From the NCBI RefSeq assembly GCF_000092785.1, contig NC_014225.1:310001-374000 (forward strand): 64,000 nucleotides of DNA, written 5' to 3'. The translations under genes and the position numbers were made by a program. This document shows positions 63,498-64,000 of this stretch, piece after piece. A model generated the notes under the pieces. That model did not search any database. It had not been told where the DNA came from and saw only the letters and a program-made list of their open reading frames with translations. The DNA is from Waddlia chondrophila WSU 86-1044 (GTDB lineage: Bacteria > Chlamydiota > Chlamydiia > Chlamydiales > Waddliaceae). Position 1 is the first letter of the stretch. The number at the start of each line of letters is the position of its first letter.

Positions 63498-64000
63498 CGT
63501 TTGGCTTTCCATCCCTCTTTTCGGTAACGCTCAGCTTCTTTTGAAGGATCTTTGGCCTCTGTGATTCCACGTCCAACAATCATGATATCTGAGCCGTTGA
63601 TACTCAGGATTTTTTCCGGGGTATTGTATTGTTGCCCTAAAGAGTCGGAACCTTCGGAGAGCTTGATTCCAGGAGTCATGTGGATGAAGCGGGGATCTTC
63701 TGTCAGTTTTTCCTGACAAATGAATCCGATCACAAAATCAGAATACTCTTTAGCTAAGCAGACAGCTTGGCTCGTGTAATCGCCTTGAGCAAGCGATCCC
63801 TTGGAACTCATTTGAGCAAGAAGCAACAGCCCGTTGCCTTTGGGAAGTCCAGTTTCCCGCAAGCCTTCGATGATGCCGGGGCCGGGGATGATGTGGCAAT
63901 TTGTCAGGCTTGCCCAATCAGCGATTCGGTAGATTCCTTTTTCATACTGCTGCTTGGAGATAGTTCCGATATCGGCAAACTTTCGATCTTCGAAGATGAG
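63494..64000 (-). CDS. pyrF: orotidine 5'-phosphate decarboxylase (partial, 5' end outside window)
   Basis: 169 codons of an OMP decarboxylase run in from the right edge. The active site reads EDRKFADIG (D-x-K-x-x-D), with QYEKGIYRIADWASLTNCH as in UMP-synthase-type OMPDCs of eukaryotes and some bacteria, then LLLLAQMSSKGSLA and the C-terminal phosphate site IMIVGRGI. It makes UMP from OMP. Whether it is fused to an orotate phosphoribosyltransferase cannot be seen. Full-length OMPDC would add roughly 90 residues or more. Confidence 0.92.
   Translation of the reverse strand, partial: LIFEDRKFADIGTISKQQYEKGIYRIADWASLTNCHIIPGPGIIEGLRETGLPKGNGLLLLAQMSSKGSLAQGDYTSQAVCLAKEYSDFVIGFICQEKLTEDPRFIHMTPGIKLSEGSDSLGQQYNTPEKILSINGSDIMIVGRGITEAKDPSKEAERYRKEGWKAKR

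Noticed and set aside
1-64000. CRISPR arrays, prophage or type III secretion clusters
   Set aside because: No regularly spaced direct repeats, phage structural genes or secretion-apparatus genes were found.

Overview
This window reads as chromosome of a non-Chlamydiaceae member of the Chlamydiales (a Waddlia/Criblamydia/Parachlamydia-type 'environmental' chlamydia). The basis is gene order that, from memory, matches Chlamydia blocks: pit-DUF47-dppD-dppF, nifU-nifS-gpmA-rluB next to birA-rodA, rpsL-rpsG-fusA-rpsJ, plsC-cmk-cdsA-uppS, and cysJ next to ispF. These blocks are mixed with genes that Chlamydia trachomatis lacks: purA, pyrF, bshA/bshB, a class II (B12) ribonucleotide reductase, fadD and a Bat aerotolerance operon. 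GC content looks mid-40s percent by eye. The taxon below the order is an inference.

Layout. 1-3178 (+): HdeD-like membrane protein, ComF, and the bacillithiol enzymes BshB1 and BshA. 3175-4527 (-): dnaA. 4872-6531 (+): amino-acid binding protein, a 54-residue membrane peptide and a DsbD/TauE-like membrane protein. 6500-9091 (-): 2OG-Fe(II) oxygenase, Bcp peroxiredoxin and two paralogous small membrane proteins. 9250-15389 (+): oppA-oppB-oppC, with oppB broken by an IS630-family element. 15468-16597 (+): a frameshifted outer-membrane barrel gene. 16649-19286 (-): secreted protein, PiT phosphate permease, DUF47 partner. 19368-22404 (+): oppD-oppF and an MFS carrier. 22386-24712 (-): unknown 543-residue protein and RluB. 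24862-27966 (+): GpmA, degenerate NifS, NifU, exported thioredoxin. 28002-28721 (-): BirA. 28796-32426 (+): RodA, a small unknown protein, and a 651-residue kinase-motif protein that may be an effector. 32447-35892 (-): str operon. 36007-43739 (-): plsC, cmk, cdsA, uppS, purA, lepA, thiN and tRNA-Leu, with a small + strand gene and a MITE between plsC and cmk. 43863-45694 (+): CysJ-like reductase and TerC. 45691-46173 (-): ispF. 46308-49769 (+): murA, epmB, lipase-like hydrolase. 49806-56262 (+): batA-batB-batC-batD-batE. 56393-60439 (+): ppa, an acidic unknown protein, and nrdJ behind two NrdR boxes. 60466-64000 (-): fadD, small membrane protein, metallophosphoesterase, pyrF (cut by the window edge).

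How it works together. The region carries core translation, replication, peptidoglycan/isoprenoid and phospholipid functions, plus peptide, phosphate and amino-acid import. It shows more biosynthetic self-sufficiency than C. trachomatis: AMP synthesis, UMP synthesis, a low-molecular-weight thiol and fatty-acid activation.

The most notable signals are: (1) the IS630 insertion that cuts oppB inside its last membrane helix and makes a new -10 hexamer in front of oppC; (2) a 5-bp tandem duplication that frameshifts a porin-like gene; (3) a NifS-like/NifU-like pair with active-site and ligand losses; (4) a family of short intergenic palindromes with TATACCG ends, plus a 160-bp MITE with 31-bp perfect terminal repeats; (5) tandem NrdR boxes at a class II ribonucleotide reductase; (6) a chlamydial protein with kinase-like motifs that recall Legionella effectors.
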